Shown one piece after another: positions 46,115 to 55,319 of a stretch of 64,000 bases of DNA. Source of the stretch: Duganella sp. CF402. GTDB lineage: Bacteria; Pseudomonadota; Gammaproteobacteria; Burkholderiales; Burkholderiaceae_D. The notes beneath the pieces are model-generated. The model worked only from the letters and a program-made list of their open reading frames with translations, was not told where the DNA came from and did not search any database. The DNA is taken from the NCBI RefSeq assembly GCF_900109645.1, contig NZ_FOBG01000001.1, forward strand, positions 2,152,262 to 2,216,261, written 5' to 3'. Position 1 is the first letter of the stretch, and each line of letters begins with the position of its first letter. The position numbers and the translations under genes were made by a program.

Positions 46115-47308
46115 ATGAAAATCGAAAACCAAAACCCGATCCAGTGGCGCTTCGCTGAACGCGCCGAGCAGCTGCAAGCTTCCTTCATCCGCGAAATCCT
46201 GAAGATCACGCAGCAGCCAGAGATCATCTCCTTCGCCGGCGGCCTGCCATCGCCGCTGACCTTCCCGGTCGACGAAATGAAAGCGGCCTACGACAAGGTG
46301 CTGACCACAAACGGCAAAGTGGCCCTGCAATACGGCCCGACCGACGGCTACACCCCGCTGCGCCAGTGGATCGCCGACTCGCTGTCGACCGGCGGCGCGA
46401 AAATCGTGCCGGAACAAATCCTGATGACCTCCGGTTCGCAGCAAGCGCTGGACCTGCTGGGCAAAGTGCTGATCGACGAAGGCAGCCGCGTACTGGTGGA
46501 AACCCCATCGTACCTGGGCGCGCTGCAAGCGTTCTCGGTCTACCTTCCTGAATTCAAATCGGTCGACACCGACGAACATGGCCTGGTGCCGTCGTCGATC
46601 GACGCCGTGGCAGAAGGCGCGCGCCTGCTGTACTCCCTGCCGAACTTCCAGAACCCGACCGGCCGTTCGCTGTCCGTCGAGCGCCGCCTGGAACTGGTGG
46701 AAACCTGCGCCCGCCTCGGCCTGCCGCTGATCGAAGATGATCCTTACGGCTCGCTGAGCTACAAGGGCGAGCCATCGCCGAAGATGGTGGCGATGAACCC
46801 GGACGGCGTGATCTACATGGGCTCCTTCTCCAAGGTGCTGACCCCTGGCATCCGCCTGGGCTACGTGGTTGCCCCGCTGCCGCTGGCGCGCCGCCTGGAA
46901 CTGGCCAAGCAAGCGGCCGACCTGCACACTTCGCAGCTGACCCAGATGGTGGTGCACGAAGTGGTGAAGGATGGCTTCCTGGACCAGCACATTCCGAAAA
47001 TCCGCGCCCTGTACGGCGATCAGTGCCAGGTCATGCTGGACGCGATGGCGCAGCACTTCCCGGCCGGCGTCGAGTGGACCAAGCCGGAAGGCGGCATGTT
47101 CATCTGGGTCACCCTGCCGAAGCACATCAACGCGATGCAATTGCTGGATGAGGCGATCGCGCAGAAAGTGGCCTTCGTACCAGGTTCGCCGTTCTACGCC
47201 AACGAGCCGGCCACCAACACCTTGCGCCTGTCGTTCGTGACGGTGCCGCCGGAACGCATCCGCCACGGCATTGAAATACTGGGCAAACTGATCGCCGCCA
47301 AGATCTGA
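46115..47308 (+). CDS. PLP-dependent aminotransferase (2-aminoadipate aminotransferase/LysN type)
   Basis: Fold-type I aminotransferase of 397 residues without a DNA-binding domain. It has ISFAGGLPSPLTFPVDE, YGPTDGYTPLRQWIA, SGSQQALDLLGKV, LPNFQNPTGRSLS and the PLP lysine Lys240 in GSFSKVLTPGIRLGY. This pattern matches the subgroup with LysN and aromatic/2-aminoadipate aminotransferases, which has a broad amino donor range. Co-directional with and 26 bases after the ridA-family gene. A GC-rich hairpin (47330-47351) follows. The true substrate is not fixed by sequence. Confidence 0.9.
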   Translation: MKIENQNPIQWRFAERAEQLQASFIREILKITQQPEIISFAGGLPSPLTFPVDEMKAAYDKVLTTNGKVALQYGPTDGYTPLRQWIADSLSTGGAKIVPEQILMTSGSQQALDLLGKVLIDEGSRVLVETPSYLGALQAFSVYLPEFKSVDTDEHGLVPSSIDAVAEGARLLYSLPNFQNPTGRSLSVERRLELVETCARLGLPLIEDDPYGSLSYKGEPSPKMVAMNPDGVIYMGSFSKVLTPGIRLGYVVAPLPLARRLELAKQAADLHTSQLTQMVVHEVVKDGFLDQHIPKIRALYGDQCQVMLDAMAQHFPAGVEWTKPEGGMFIWVTLPKHINAMQLLDEAIAQKVAFVPGSPFYANEPATNTLRLSFVTVPPERIRHGIEILGKLIAAKI

Positions 47309-47675
47309 TCAAGCATCACCGCAGCTTCCGTGGGCGGCGCTCGCCGCCCACAAAAATACAACAACCCCGGCTGTGACTTTATCACCAATAGTCACAAAAA
47401 TAGCCCGATCCTTTAACATCCCGCCAACATTACTTATACCAACAAGCGCAAGTCTGGCTGCGCCCGATGTCACCGAGACAATCCTCGAAATTCCCCAGAT
47501 TATTTTTCCCCGGCAACCCTTGCAAAGCGGTATGATTTGGACAGATAGTCACTTTCATATCAGGCCTGCCTTTGTTGAAACGCGCACCAATCACCCTCGT
47601 TAGCCGCCGCCGTTGCCCACCCGCGCAACTGCCGGCACACGCCAATACGACCCATCAGGTTAAAGGCGAATCGCA
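47309..47675. other. Intergenic region between the aminotransferase and diguanylate cyclase genes
   Basis: A 367-base gap. It holds a strong GC-rich hairpin near its left end and then an AT-richer stretch (47360-47560) that probably contains the promoter of the cyclase gene, for example TATGAT at 47531-47536, although a matching -35 is not clear. Short open frames on both strands look accidental. Confidence 0.55.
47330..47351 (+). terminator. GC-rich hairpin downstream of the aminotransferase
   Basis: GTGGGCGGCG and CGCCGCCCAC form a nearly continuous ten-base stem 22 bases past the stop codon. It is followed by CAAAAAT, not a T run, so it is not a classic intrinsic terminator; it may still protect the 3' end or help termination. 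Confidence 0.4.
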
Positions 47676-49049
47676 ATGATTTCTGGAAGTCTAAGCTACG
47701 CTACGCGGCGTGATGCCGCGATTTTGATTGTTGATGATGCGCCCGAAAATTTGGGGGCGCTGCGCAAGATGCTGGTCCAGCAGGGGTACCAGACTTTTGT
47801 CGCCACCTCCGGCGAGCGCGCCCTGAAAATCGCGCAGCGCGTGCATCCCGATCTGATCCTGCTCGATATCATGATGCCGGGGATGGACGGCTACGAAACC
47901 TGCCGCCAGCTGAAAAGCCAGGCGGCGACGCAGCGCATTCCGATCATCTTCATGAGCGCGCGCACCGGCACCGAGGACGTGGTGGCCGGTTTCGACATCG
48001 GCGCGGTCGACTACATCAGCAAGCCGCTGCGCATGCCGGAAGTGTGCGCGCGCGTGCGCACGCAACTGGCCATCCGCAGCAAGAGCGAGACGCATGAAGA
48101 ACAGGCGGAACGCCTGCGCACCATCGTCAACAACATGGCCGAGGGCTTGCTCATCATCGAGGCCGATGGGCACATCCAGATGACCAACCCGGCCTGCGAC
48201 AAATACCTGGGCTACCAGCTGGAACCGCTGGCAGGCCGCAACATCACCGACCTGCTGAATCCTTTGGTGGCGCAGGAATACCTCGACTACTTCTCCCGCT
48301 ACGCCGCCGCGCCGCACACGGCGCACAACCACGGCACGCGCGAAGTCATCATCCGCCACCGCAACGGCAGTTCGGTGTGCATGGACCTGACGCTGACGCC
48401 GATGTATTTGCGCCAGCCGCTGTTTATCGGCCTGCTGCACGACATCACGCATCACAAGCAATCGGAAGACGCCTTGCAGCGCGCGGCGATGGTCGACCCG
48501 TTGACCAAGATCGCCAACCGCCGCCACTTCGACAGCTTCCTCGAGAAGGAATGGCAGCGCGCCATGCGCAGCGGCCAGCCGCTGTCGCTGGTGGTGCTGG
48601 ACGTCGACCACTTCAAGCTATACAACGACACGCTGGGCCACCCGGCCGGCGACGCCTGCCTGCAGCAGGTTGCGCAAGCCATCGCCTCGCACGCGCTGCG
48701 GCCGACCGACCTGGCGGCGCGCTACGGCGGCGAGGAGTTCGTGCTGCTGTTCGCCGAGACCGACGCCGACTCGGCCAACCTGCTGGCGGAGTCGATCCGC
48801 GCGCACATCGAGTCGCTGCAGATCCCGCATCCGCGTTCAACCACCTCGGCGTGGCTGACGGTCAGTATCGGCGTGGCCACCATTCACCCGCACCAGCTGG
48901 ACAACACGGAATCGCTGTTCGTGGCCGCCGACCGCGCCATGTACGCGGCCAAGGAAGGCGGCCGCAATCAGGTGCAAGCCACCAAGACCAACGGCGCCTC
49001 GCTGGCTGCCATCAAAAGCCTGGTCAGAGCTGTTCCGGGTAGCCGGTGA
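47676..49049 (+). CDS. Response regulator diguanylate cyclase (REC-PAS-GGDEF)
   Basis: A 457-residue signalling enzyme making cyclic di-GMP. The N-terminal receiver has Asp20/Asp21 and phospho-acceptor Asp64 (LILLDIMMPGMDG). A PAS domain spans about 145-265 (TIVNNMAEGLLIIEADGHIQMTNPAC). The GGDEF domain carries the active-site GGEEF at 351-355 and an intact inhibitory site RPTD five residues before it, so product inhibition is expected. No partner kinase is adjacent. Its 3' end overlaps the convergent kinase gene by 26 bases. Confidence 0.94.
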   Translation: MISGSLSYATRRDAAILIVDDAPENLGALRKMLVQQGYQTFVATSGERALKIAQRVHPDLILLDIMMPGMDGYETCRQLKSQAATQRIPIIFMSARTGTEDVVAGFDIGAVDYISKPLRMPEVCARVRTQLAIRSKSETHEEQAERLRTIVNNMAEGLLIIEADGHIQMTNPACDKYLGYQLEPLAGRNITDLLNPLVAQEYLDYFSRYAAAPHTAHNHGTREVIIRHRNGSSVCMDLTLTPMYLRQPLFIGLLHDITHHKQSEDALQRAAMVDPLTKIANRRHFDSFLEKEWQRAMRSGQPLSLVVLDVDHFKLYNDTLGHPAGDACLQQVAQAIASHALRPTDLAARYGGEEFVLLFAETDADSANLLAESIRAHIESLQIPHPRSTTSAWLTVSIGVATIHPHQLDNTESLFVAADRAMYAAKEGGRNQVQATKTNGASLAAIKSLVRAVPGSR

Positions 49050-50586
49050 TATCGGCAATTTGCCGGTACATCGGCTGCAGCTGCTTGTACATGTTGAGGT
49101 AGACGCGCCGGTATAGCTGGTCGTAGATTTTCTGGTTGGCGGCGATGGGATGGAACACGCGGCCCGGCCGCGTCATGGCGCGGGTGGCGCTGTCGAAGTC
49201 CTTGTGCAGGCCGAGGCCCGCCGCAATCGCAATCGCCGCGCCCAGTCCCGAGGTTTCGTAAACGTGCGCGCGGGCGGCGGGCAGGCCGAAGATATCGGCC
49301 GTCAGCTGCATGGCGGCGTCGCTTTGCGAGCCGCCGCCGGCGATGCGCAGTTCCGTCACCGCCACGCCGCTGCGCTTCTCGATGCGCTCCTTCCCTTCCC
49401 TTAGCGCGTAGGCCAGGCCTTCCAGGATCGCCCGGTACATATGGGCGCGCGTGTGGACATCGCCAAAGCCGATCATGGCGCCCTTGGCTTCAGGTCCGGG
49501 GATACGGATGCCGGGACTCCAGTACGGTTGCAGCATCAGGCCCATTGAACCGGGCGGCACTTCGTTCACCAGCTGGTCGAACATGGCTTCCGGCGCCATG
49601 CCCTGCTCCGCACCAGCCATCTGTTCGAGGTGGCCGAACTGCTCCTTGAACCAGTTAACCATCCAGTAACCGCGGAAGATCTGCACTTCGGTGCTGTACG
49701 CACCCGGCACCGCCGCCGGGTAAGGCGGGATGAAGGGCGTGACTTCGACGTACTTTTTGCTGGTGGTGTTGATGGTGGCGGTGGTGCCGTAGCTCAGGCA
49801 GGCGATGTGCGGCTCCAGGCTGCCGGCGCCGATCACTTCGCAGGCCTTGTCGGCGGCGGCGGCCACCAGCGGCGTCCCTTGCGGGATGCCGGTCGCTTCG
49901 GCGGCGGCCGCGCTGATGGCGCCGATGATGGTGCCCGGTTCCACCAGTTCCGGCAGCATGTCGGCGCGTACTTTCAGCGCTTCCCATTTCCAGTCGCGCG
50001 GCCCGGCCCACTTGTGGCGCTTGTAGTCGAACGGCAGGTAGGCGACTTGCGAACCGGTCGAGTCGACGTGGCGTCCGCACAGGCGATAGTTGAGGAAGCC
50101 AGAGAGCAGCAGGTATTTGTGCGTCTGGTTCCAGATCTCCGGCTGGTGCTCGGCGATCCAGTTGATTTCCGCTTCGCGGCGGAAGTATTCGATGGTGCTG
50201 TCAACGCGCGCCAGCTTGAAGGCGGTGCGCCACAGCAGGCTCAGTGGCTTTTGCTTGCCGACGCGGCGCTGATCCAGCCAGGTGATGGCGGGCCGCAGCA
50301 CCTTGCCATCGCGATCGAGGTTCACCACCGTGCCGCGCTGGGTGGTTACGGCCACGCCTTTCACTAAGCTCCGCGAGATATCGGTGGAGCGCCATAGCTG
50401 CTGGCAGGCGGCGCAGACGGCGTCCCAGTAGCCATCTGCGTCATGCTCGGCCCAGCCGGGATGGTCGGAGAAGTAGGCTTGCAGGTGGATTTGCGATTTG
50501 GCGGCGAGGTTGCCGTCCAAATCGAATAGCAAGGCGCGCACGCTTTGCGTACCGTTGTCGATGGAGAGAAGGTATTCGTGTCTCAT
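49024..50586 (-). CDS. FGGY-family carbohydrate kinase, glycerol-kinase-like with altered pocket
   Basis: Cytosolic sugar kinase of 520 residues. It has SIDNGTQSVRALLFD at the start, Trp103, the catalytic base Asp246 in AAADKACEVIGAG and C-terminal GGGSQSDAAMQL. Where glycerol kinases have QRET, with Glu contacting glycerol, this protein has QRGT (residues 83-86), so glycerol itself may not be the substrate. It starts two bases after the stop of the GlpD-like gene and is last in a three-gene operon with that gene and an AGPS-like flavoprotein. Longer in-frame extension beyond 50586 is out of character and rejected. Confidence 0.85.
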   Translation of the reverse strand: MRHEYLLSIDNGTQSVRALLFDLDGNLAAKSQIHLQAYFSDHPGWAEHDADGYWDAVCAACQQLWRSTDISRSLVKGVAVTTQRGTVVNLDRDGKVLRPAITWLDQRRVGKQKPLSLLWRTAFKLARVDSTIEYFRREAEINWIAEHQPEIWNQTHKYLLLSGFLNYRLCGRHVDSTGSQVAYLPFDYKRHKWAGPRDWKWEALKVRADMLPELVEPGTIIGAISAAAAEATGIPQGTPLVAAAADKACEVIGAGSLEPHIACLSYGTTATINTTSKKYVEVTPFIPPYPAAVPGAYSTEVQIFRGYWMVNWFKEQFGHLEQMAGAEQGMAPEAMFDQLVNEVPPGSMGLMLQPYWSPGIRIPGPEAKGAMIGFGDVHTRAHMYRAILEGLAYALREGKERIEKRSGVAVTELRIAGGGSQSDAAMQLTADIFGLPAARAHVYETSGLGAAIAIAAGLGLHKDFDSATRAMTRPGRVFHPIAANQKIYDQLYRRVYLNMYKQLQPMYRQIADITGYPEQL

Positions 50587-50588
50587 TA

Positions 50589-52190
50589 TTATTTTGGCAG
50601 ATTGTAATGTGCGGCCCACAGGGCCAGGTAGGCGTGGTGCTCTTCGGCCCATCGCTCGTCGCTCCAGCCGAGTTCCGGCTGGCAGATGCTGCGGATGCGC
50701 GGCAGGATATCGATGCCGCCGCCGCGCAGCTGGATGCCGATGCGGGTGCGGCGCAGCAGCAGGTCTTCCAGCTTGCACACGTCTTCCTTGCGCGCGGCCC
50801 AGCGCAGTTGGGCCCAGATGGTTTCGGTGCCCGGGATGCATGCGAGCTCGCCGTTTTGGGCGGCATCGACCAGCGCTTGCGCCGCCGCGCCGTAGCGGCC
50901 TTGCAAGCGCGATGCCTGGCCGGCTGGCAGCGCGGGCGTGTAGCGCAGTGGCTGCGATGCAGCGAACACCGGCTGCGACGTCAGTTGGCCTTGCAGCGCC
51001 GGCACGTCCTGCAGGCGCGTTGCGGCCAGCTTGAGCGCGTCCAGCGCGATTACGCGGAAGGTAGTCAGTTTGCCGCCGGTGACTGTGAGCAGGCCGTGTT
51101 CCAGCCACAAGGCGTGGTCGCGCGTTTCCTTGGACGGATCGGCTTTGCCGCTATCGATGACGGGACGCACGCCGGCGTAGGTGGCGATAATATCGTTGTC
51201 GCTCAGGTTCAGTTGCGGGAACTGGGCGCGCAAGGCGGCCATCAGGTAATCGCATTCCGCGCGCGTGATGGCGGCTTCGCGCGACAGGTCGTCGGCGTGA
51301 TCGACGTCCGTGGTGCCGACCAGCGTGATGCCTTCCCACGGATAGGCGAACACCGGGCGGCCATCGGCCGGATGCATCAAACTGATCGCCTGCGCCAGCG
51401 GCAACCGCCACGCCGGCAGCACCAGATGGCTGCCGCGCAAGGGCCGCAAGCGAGGCGCATTTGCCGCGCCAGCGCCGTCGCCGCACGGAGCGCGCGGTTC
51501 GCCGGCTGCGGGCACGCGCAGCCGATCAGCCCATGCGCCGGTGGCACTGATGACCAGTCGCGCACGCACCTCGTGCGAGTCGCCACTCAAGCCATCGCGC
51601 AGCCGCACGCCACAAACCTCGCCATCCTCGCGCAGCAGAGATTCGACGGCCATATAGTTGATCGCCACACCACCATGCTGACGCGCTTCTTGCAGCACGC
51701 GCAGCACGAGGCGCGCATCGTCAGTCTTGGCATCGGTGTAGACCATCCCGCCCTGCAAGCCATCGGTCGCCACATTCGGCGCCATCGCCACAAACTCGTC
51801 GCGGCCGAAATAGTGGCGTCCACGCTGCCCCGCCATGCGATCATAAATCGCCAGCCCGACGAGAAACGCCCGTTTCCCCGGCTTGCGCCCCACATAATCG
51901 CCGAACGCAAAACTCTGCGGCTCCACCAATCCCGCCGCCTGCTGCAGCAAATGCTCGCGCTCATGCACCGACTCGCGCGTCAAGCCAAACTGGCCTTCCT
52001 TCAGATACCGCAAGCCTCCATGCACCAGCTTTGAAGACCTGCTCGACGTCCCCCACGCAAAATCCCGCTGCTCCACCAGCAGCGCGCGCACGCCGCGCCG
52101 CGCCGCCTCCAGCAAAATCCCCGCGCCGGTAATCCCGCCACCAATCACGACCATATCCCACGGCCCGACCAACAAAGCCTGCCTGCTCAT
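50589..52190 (-). CDS. GlpD-like FAD-dependent glycerol-3-phosphate dehydrogenase/oxidase
   Basis: Flavoprotein of 533 residues with the dinucleotide-binding VVIGGGITGAGILLEAARRG, LVEQRDFAWGTSSRSSKLVHGGLRYL typical of aerobic glycerol-3-phosphate dehydrogenases, FAYPWEGITLVGTTDVDH and a C-terminal helical domain. It would oxidise glycerol-3-phosphate, or a related polyol phosphate, to the keto form and pass electrons to quinone at the membrane. It overlaps the AGPS-like gene by four bases (ATGA) and is two bases from the kinase gene. Given the unusual partners it may be a paralogue of the housekeeping GlpD. Confidence 0.87.
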   Translation of the reverse strand: MSRQALLVGPWDMVVIGGGITGAGILLEAARRGVRALLVEQRDFAWGTSSRSSKLVHGGLRYLKEGQFGLTRESVHEREHLLQQAAGLVEPQSFAFGDYVGRKPGKRAFLVGLAIYDRMAGQRGRHYFGRDEFVAMAPNVATDGLQGGMVYTDAKTDDARLVLRVLQEARQHGGVAINYMAVESLLREDGEVCGVRLRDGLSGDSHEVRARLVISATGAWADRLRVPAAGEPRAPCGDGAGAANAPRLRPLRGSHLVLPAWRLPLAQAISLMHPADGRPVFAYPWEGITLVGTTDVDHADDLSREAAITRAECDYLMAALRAQFPQLNLSDNDIIATYAGVRPVIDSGKADPSKETRDHALWLEHGLLTVTGGKLTTFRVIALDALKLAATRLQDVPALQGQLTSQPVFAASQPLRYTPALPAGQASRLQGRYGAAAQALVDAAQNGELACIPGTETIWAQLRWAARKEDVCKLEDLLLRRTRIGIQLRGGGIDILPRIRSICQPELGWSDERWAEEHHAYLALWAAHYNLPK

Positions 52191-53776
52191 GGCAACAGCT
52201 TCCCGGGATTCATGATCCGCTGCGGATCCACATGCTCAAACAAAGCCCGCAGCGAAGACATGCCCAGCCGCCCCTTCTCCGCCGCCAGATACGGTGCGTG
52301 ATCCGAACCCACGCCATGCTGATGACTGATGGTCCCGCCATTCTCCACAATCGCCATCGACGCCGCCCTCTTCAGCGACTTCCAGCGCGCCAGGTCCGAC
52401 TCATAATCGCCCGCCAGCCGATACACAAACGTCGTATAAACACTGGCTCCCTGCGCATACAGATGCGACAAGTGCGTGTATGTATGCACCTGCTCCCCAT
52501 ACTGCCCCAGCGCCACCGTGGCCGCCTTCTCCACCGCCCGCATCATGATCTCCACGCGCGGCCAGTCAACCGCAGTCTCCACCGTATCGATGGCATAACC
52601 ATGCGACCACGCCGCATTGCGCAGATAGACATTGCGGAAACGGTTCTGCTTCCACTTCTCCCCCATGTAGCGTCCCACATGCACGCCGCCGTGTGGCGCC
52701 CCCAGCGCCAAAGCCTCGCGCAAGGCCACCCGCGCCAGCGACTTGCGACCGCTCACGCCGATCATCAGCATGCACTTGCCTTCGCCGCAACCGCGCAGCG
52801 ACAGATACCCTTCCAGCAGCGAGATCAGCTTCTTGTGGCCAGCCAGCGCCAGCATGGTGGTGGTTTCCAGAGGATTCGACAAGCGCAGCATCGACAGCGA
52901 CAACCCCGCCTGCACAATCTGCCGCACCGCCGTCTCGGCCGACGCCCAGTCCGGGAAGAACACCGCATGAAACGCCTCATAGCACGGCGCCGGCGTCACC
53001 CGCACCGTGGCCTCGGTCAGGATGCCGAGACGGCCCTCGGAGCCCAACACCATCTCACGCAAGTCCGGCCCCGCTGCCGACGCCGGGAAGGTCGGCAAAT
53101 GCAGCGTGCCAGCCGGGGTCTCCAGCGAACCGCCACGGAACATCTGCTCAATGCGCCCGTAGCGCAAGGACTGCTGCCCCGACGAGCGCGTGGCGACCCA
53201 GCCGCCCAAGGTGGAATATTCAAACGATTGAGGAAAGTGCCCCAGCGTGTAGCCGCGCGCCCGCAGCTGCGCCTCAAGATCCGGTCCCAGCACGCCCGCA
53301 CCAAACGTCGCCAGCTGCGACTCCGTATCCAGATACATCAGTTGCCGCATGCGCGTCATGTTCACCGCCAGCGACGGCAAGCCGCCCGGCGCCGTCAGAT
53401 GCCCGGCCACGCTGGTGCCGCCGCCCTGCGGAATCAGCGCCACGCCGAACTGCTGTGCGTAGTCGAGCAAATCGCGCACATCCTGCGCGCTCTCCGGATA
53501 CGCCACGCCATCCGGCGCCGCGCCGATCACGCCGTAGCGCAGGCGCAGCCAGTCCGGCAAGCTCTGTCCCAGCGCATTGCGCAGCCGGACTTCGGGCGAG
53601 GTGTCGACCAGCCGATGCGGCGGCAGGCGCGATTCCTCAATCTGCCCGCACGCCTGCGCAAATCCGGCATCCGCCACCGGCGTGCCCGCGCCAACGCGCT
53701 GCGCGAGAAAAGCCAGCGCCTCATCGTTCAGCGCAAACTCCACCGACTCGTCTCCCCAACCATTCCAGCGTCTCAT
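52187..53776 (-). CDS. FAD-binding oxidase resembling alkyldihydroxyacetonephosphate synthase
   Basis: A 529-residue VAO/PCMH-type flavoprotein. The FAD-binding domain has ALIPQGGGTSVAGHL and later EYSTLGGWVATRSSGQQSLRYG. The C-terminal half follows AGPS (ether-lipid synthase) closely: SHLYAQGASVYTTFVYR resembles the AGPS tyrosine region and TISHQHGVGSDH (residues 485-487 HQH) its HHHG loop, with the middle His replaced by Gln. It is first in an operon with the GlpD-like and kinase genes and divergent from an AraC regulator. A direct role in making or breaking ether-linked glycerol, or another alpha-hydroxy acid oxidation, is inference. Confidence 0.83.
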   Translation of the reverse strand: MRRWNGWGDESVEFALNDEALAFLAQRVGAGTPVADAGFAQACGQIEESRLPPHRLVDTSPEVRLRNALGQSLPDWLRLRYGVIGAAPDGVAYPESAQDVRDLLDYAQQFGVALIPQGGGTSVAGHLTAPGGLPSLAVNMTRMRQLMYLDTESQLATFGAGVLGPDLEAQLRARGYTLGHFPQSFEYSTLGGWVATRSSGQQSLRYGRIEQMFRGGSLETPAGTLHLPTFPASAAGPDLREMVLGSEGRLGILTEATVRVTPAPCYEAFHAVFFPDWASAETAVRQIVQAGLSLSMLRLSNPLETTTMLALAGHKKLISLLEGYLSLRGCGEGKCMLMIGVSGRKSLARVALREALALGAPHGGVHVGRYMGEKWKQNRFRNVYLRNAAWSHGYAIDTVETAVDWPRVEIMMRAVEKAATVALGQYGEQVHTYTHLSHLYAQGASVYTTFVYRLAGDYESDLARWKSLKRAASMAIVENGGTISHQHGVGSDHAPYLAAEKGRLGMSSLRALFEHVDPQRIMNPGKLLP

Positions 53777-53852
53777 AGTTCTGCCATCTCCGTTATACTG
53801 AGTATCCAGACCTTGAGATTAAAACAATGCCGCCCGGCGGTATTGCGCATTC

Positions 53853-54875
53853 ATGACACCAGCCTTGTTCGATCATGCCAGCCGCGTGGCGGGCTCCTAC
53901 CTGCAGCCCTTGCTGGAAGCCGCCGCCCAGCGCGGCGTGACGGCGCAGGCACTGGAACAAGCGGCCAGCCTGCCGGCTGGCACGCTCGAACCACTGCCCG
54001 ATTCCCTGCCAGCTGACGACTACGTGCGCCTGCTCGACATCGCCGCCCAGCTGGCGAAAGATCCGCACTTCGGCCTGCACGTGGGCCAGTGCGTCAAGCT
54101 GGGCACCTACACCGTGTACGGCCTGATTCTGTTGAGCTGCCGCGACTTCGGCCAGGTGTTCGAACAAACCATGCGCTACGAACAGCTGGCGCATGACCTG
54201 GGGCGATCGGGCATCACCATCGACGACGACATCGCGCACTACACGTGGCACAGCAACTACGGCAGCGCGCAGCGCCATCTGGTGGACAGCGTGTTCTCCG
54301 GCATCCGCGTGTTCAGCAACTGGCTGGCCGGGATCACCCTGCCCGCCAATGAACTGCGCCTGATGCATGATGGCGGCCCACCCGAACTGCGCGAGGAATA
54401 TGTGCGCGTGCTGGGCGACATGCCGCTGTTCGGCGCCGAGGCCAATGTGGCCAGCTTCAACGCCGCCATGCTGACATGGCCGGTGCCGAACGCTGACGTC
54501 AGCCTGTACCCGGTGCTGCAGCAGCACGCGGAACAGCTACTGCTGCAGCGCACTGCCCATCAAGCGACGATCACACAACAGGTGCATGCGGCCATCGTCT
54601 CCCGCCTCGCACACGGACAGGTACGGCTCGCAACGATTGCAGATGAACTCAAGCTCTCGCCGCGCACCTTGCAGCGCAAACTGAACGACGCCGGAGCCAC
54701 TTTCCAGCAGGTGCTGGATCAGGCGCGCTTCGCGCTGGCCAAGGATTACCTGCGACGGCCTGAGCTAAGCCTGATCGATATCACCTTCCTGCTCGGCTAC
54801 CAGGAGCAGAGCGCCTTCAATCACGCTTTCAAGGAGTGGGCGGGCGTCAATCCCGGCGCTTACCGAAACAACTAG
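53853..54875 (+). CDS. AraC family regulator with Arabinose_bd-type sensor domain
   Basis: About 340 residues: an N-terminal sensor domain of the kind found in OruR/ArgR-like AraC proteins (GSYLQPLLEAAAQRGVTAQALEQAA, HFGLHVGQCVKLGTYTVYGLILLSC) and a C-terminal double helix-turn-helix (VRLATIADELKLSPRTLQRKLNDAGATFQQVLDQ, DITFLLGYQEQSAFNHAFKEWAGVNPGAYR). It faces the AGPS-like/GlpD/kinase operon across 76 bases and probably activates it. Its stop overlaps by four bases the end of a convergent small gene. Confidence 0.92.
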   Translation: MTPALFDHASRVAGSYLQPLLEAAAQRGVTAQALEQAASLPAGTLEPLPDSLPADDYVRLLDIAAQLAKDPHFGLHVGQCVKLGTYTVYGLILLSCRDFGQVFEQTMRYEQLAHDLGRSGITIDDDIAHYTWHSNYGSAQRHLVDSVFSGIRVFSNWLAGITLPANELRLMHDGGPPELREEYVRVLGDMPLFGAEANVASFNAAMLTWPVPNADVSLYPVLQQHAEQLLLQRTAHQATITQQVHAAIVSRLAHGQVRLATIADELKLSPRTLQRKLNDAGATFQQVLDQARFALAKDYLRRPELSLIDITFLLGYQEQSAFNHAFKEWAGVNPGAYRNN

Positions 54876-55306
54876 ATCGCGTTGCCGCGCACGCGGATGA
54901 AAGGACCGATACAGCGGTCAAAGCTGCGCTCCACACACATCACGAACATATTGCCGCTCGGGTGGAACTGCAAATAACTGGTGACCGGCTTGCCCGGCTT
55001 GGTGACTTTGCCGCTGCAATCGAGCTTGCCGTTGTCCTTGATGATGGTGTCCGTCTCTTCGTAAAAACCATCCTTGTCCGGCTGGTCGCTGATGGTGAAG
55101 GTGGACTCGGCGATCTCCTCGTGGCTGAACACCAGCGTGGTGCCATCGGCGCGGATGCGGTAAGTCTCGCTACACAAGCCGTCCGGCAGCGTGATGCGCC
55201 AGGTGCCGATCAGCGGATGGTCGGGCCGCAGCGGTGCAGCCGGCGCAGCGGCAGCAGCAATCTCCAGCAGCATCAATGCACAGCCTCCCGCCGCCCGCAT
55301 CCACAT
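54872..55306 (-). CDS. Small secreted protein, unknown
   Basis: Not recognised. A 144-residue protein with a signal peptide (alanine-rich to about residue 25) and a mature domain starting PLIGTWRITLPDGLCSETYRI, which has the look of a lipocalin-like beta-barrel or a DUF of similar size; three cysteines (GLCSE, DCSG, MCVERSFDRC) could form disulfides. GGAGG precedes the ATG. It starts 13 bases after the stop of the SRPBCC gene, so it is third in an operon after a P450. Confidence 0.7.
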   Translation of the reverse strand: MWMRAAGGCALMLLEIAAAAAPAAPLRPDHPLIGTWRITLPDGLCSETYRIRADGTTLVFSHEEIAESTFTISDQPDKDGFYEETDTIIKDNGKLDCSGKVTKPGKPVTSYLQFHPSGNMFVMCVERSFDRCIGPFIRVRGNAI

Positions 55307-55319
55307 GGCACACCTCCGT

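Noticed and set aside
47373..47603. 76-codon frame in the gap before the diguanylate cyclase
   Set aside because: No ribosome binding site or family features; the region is better explained as promoter and leader.
52232..54016. Open frame of 594 codons on the plus strand
   Set aside because: Antisense to the AGPS-like gene and running into the AraC gene in another frame; Arg/His/Gln-rich shadow.
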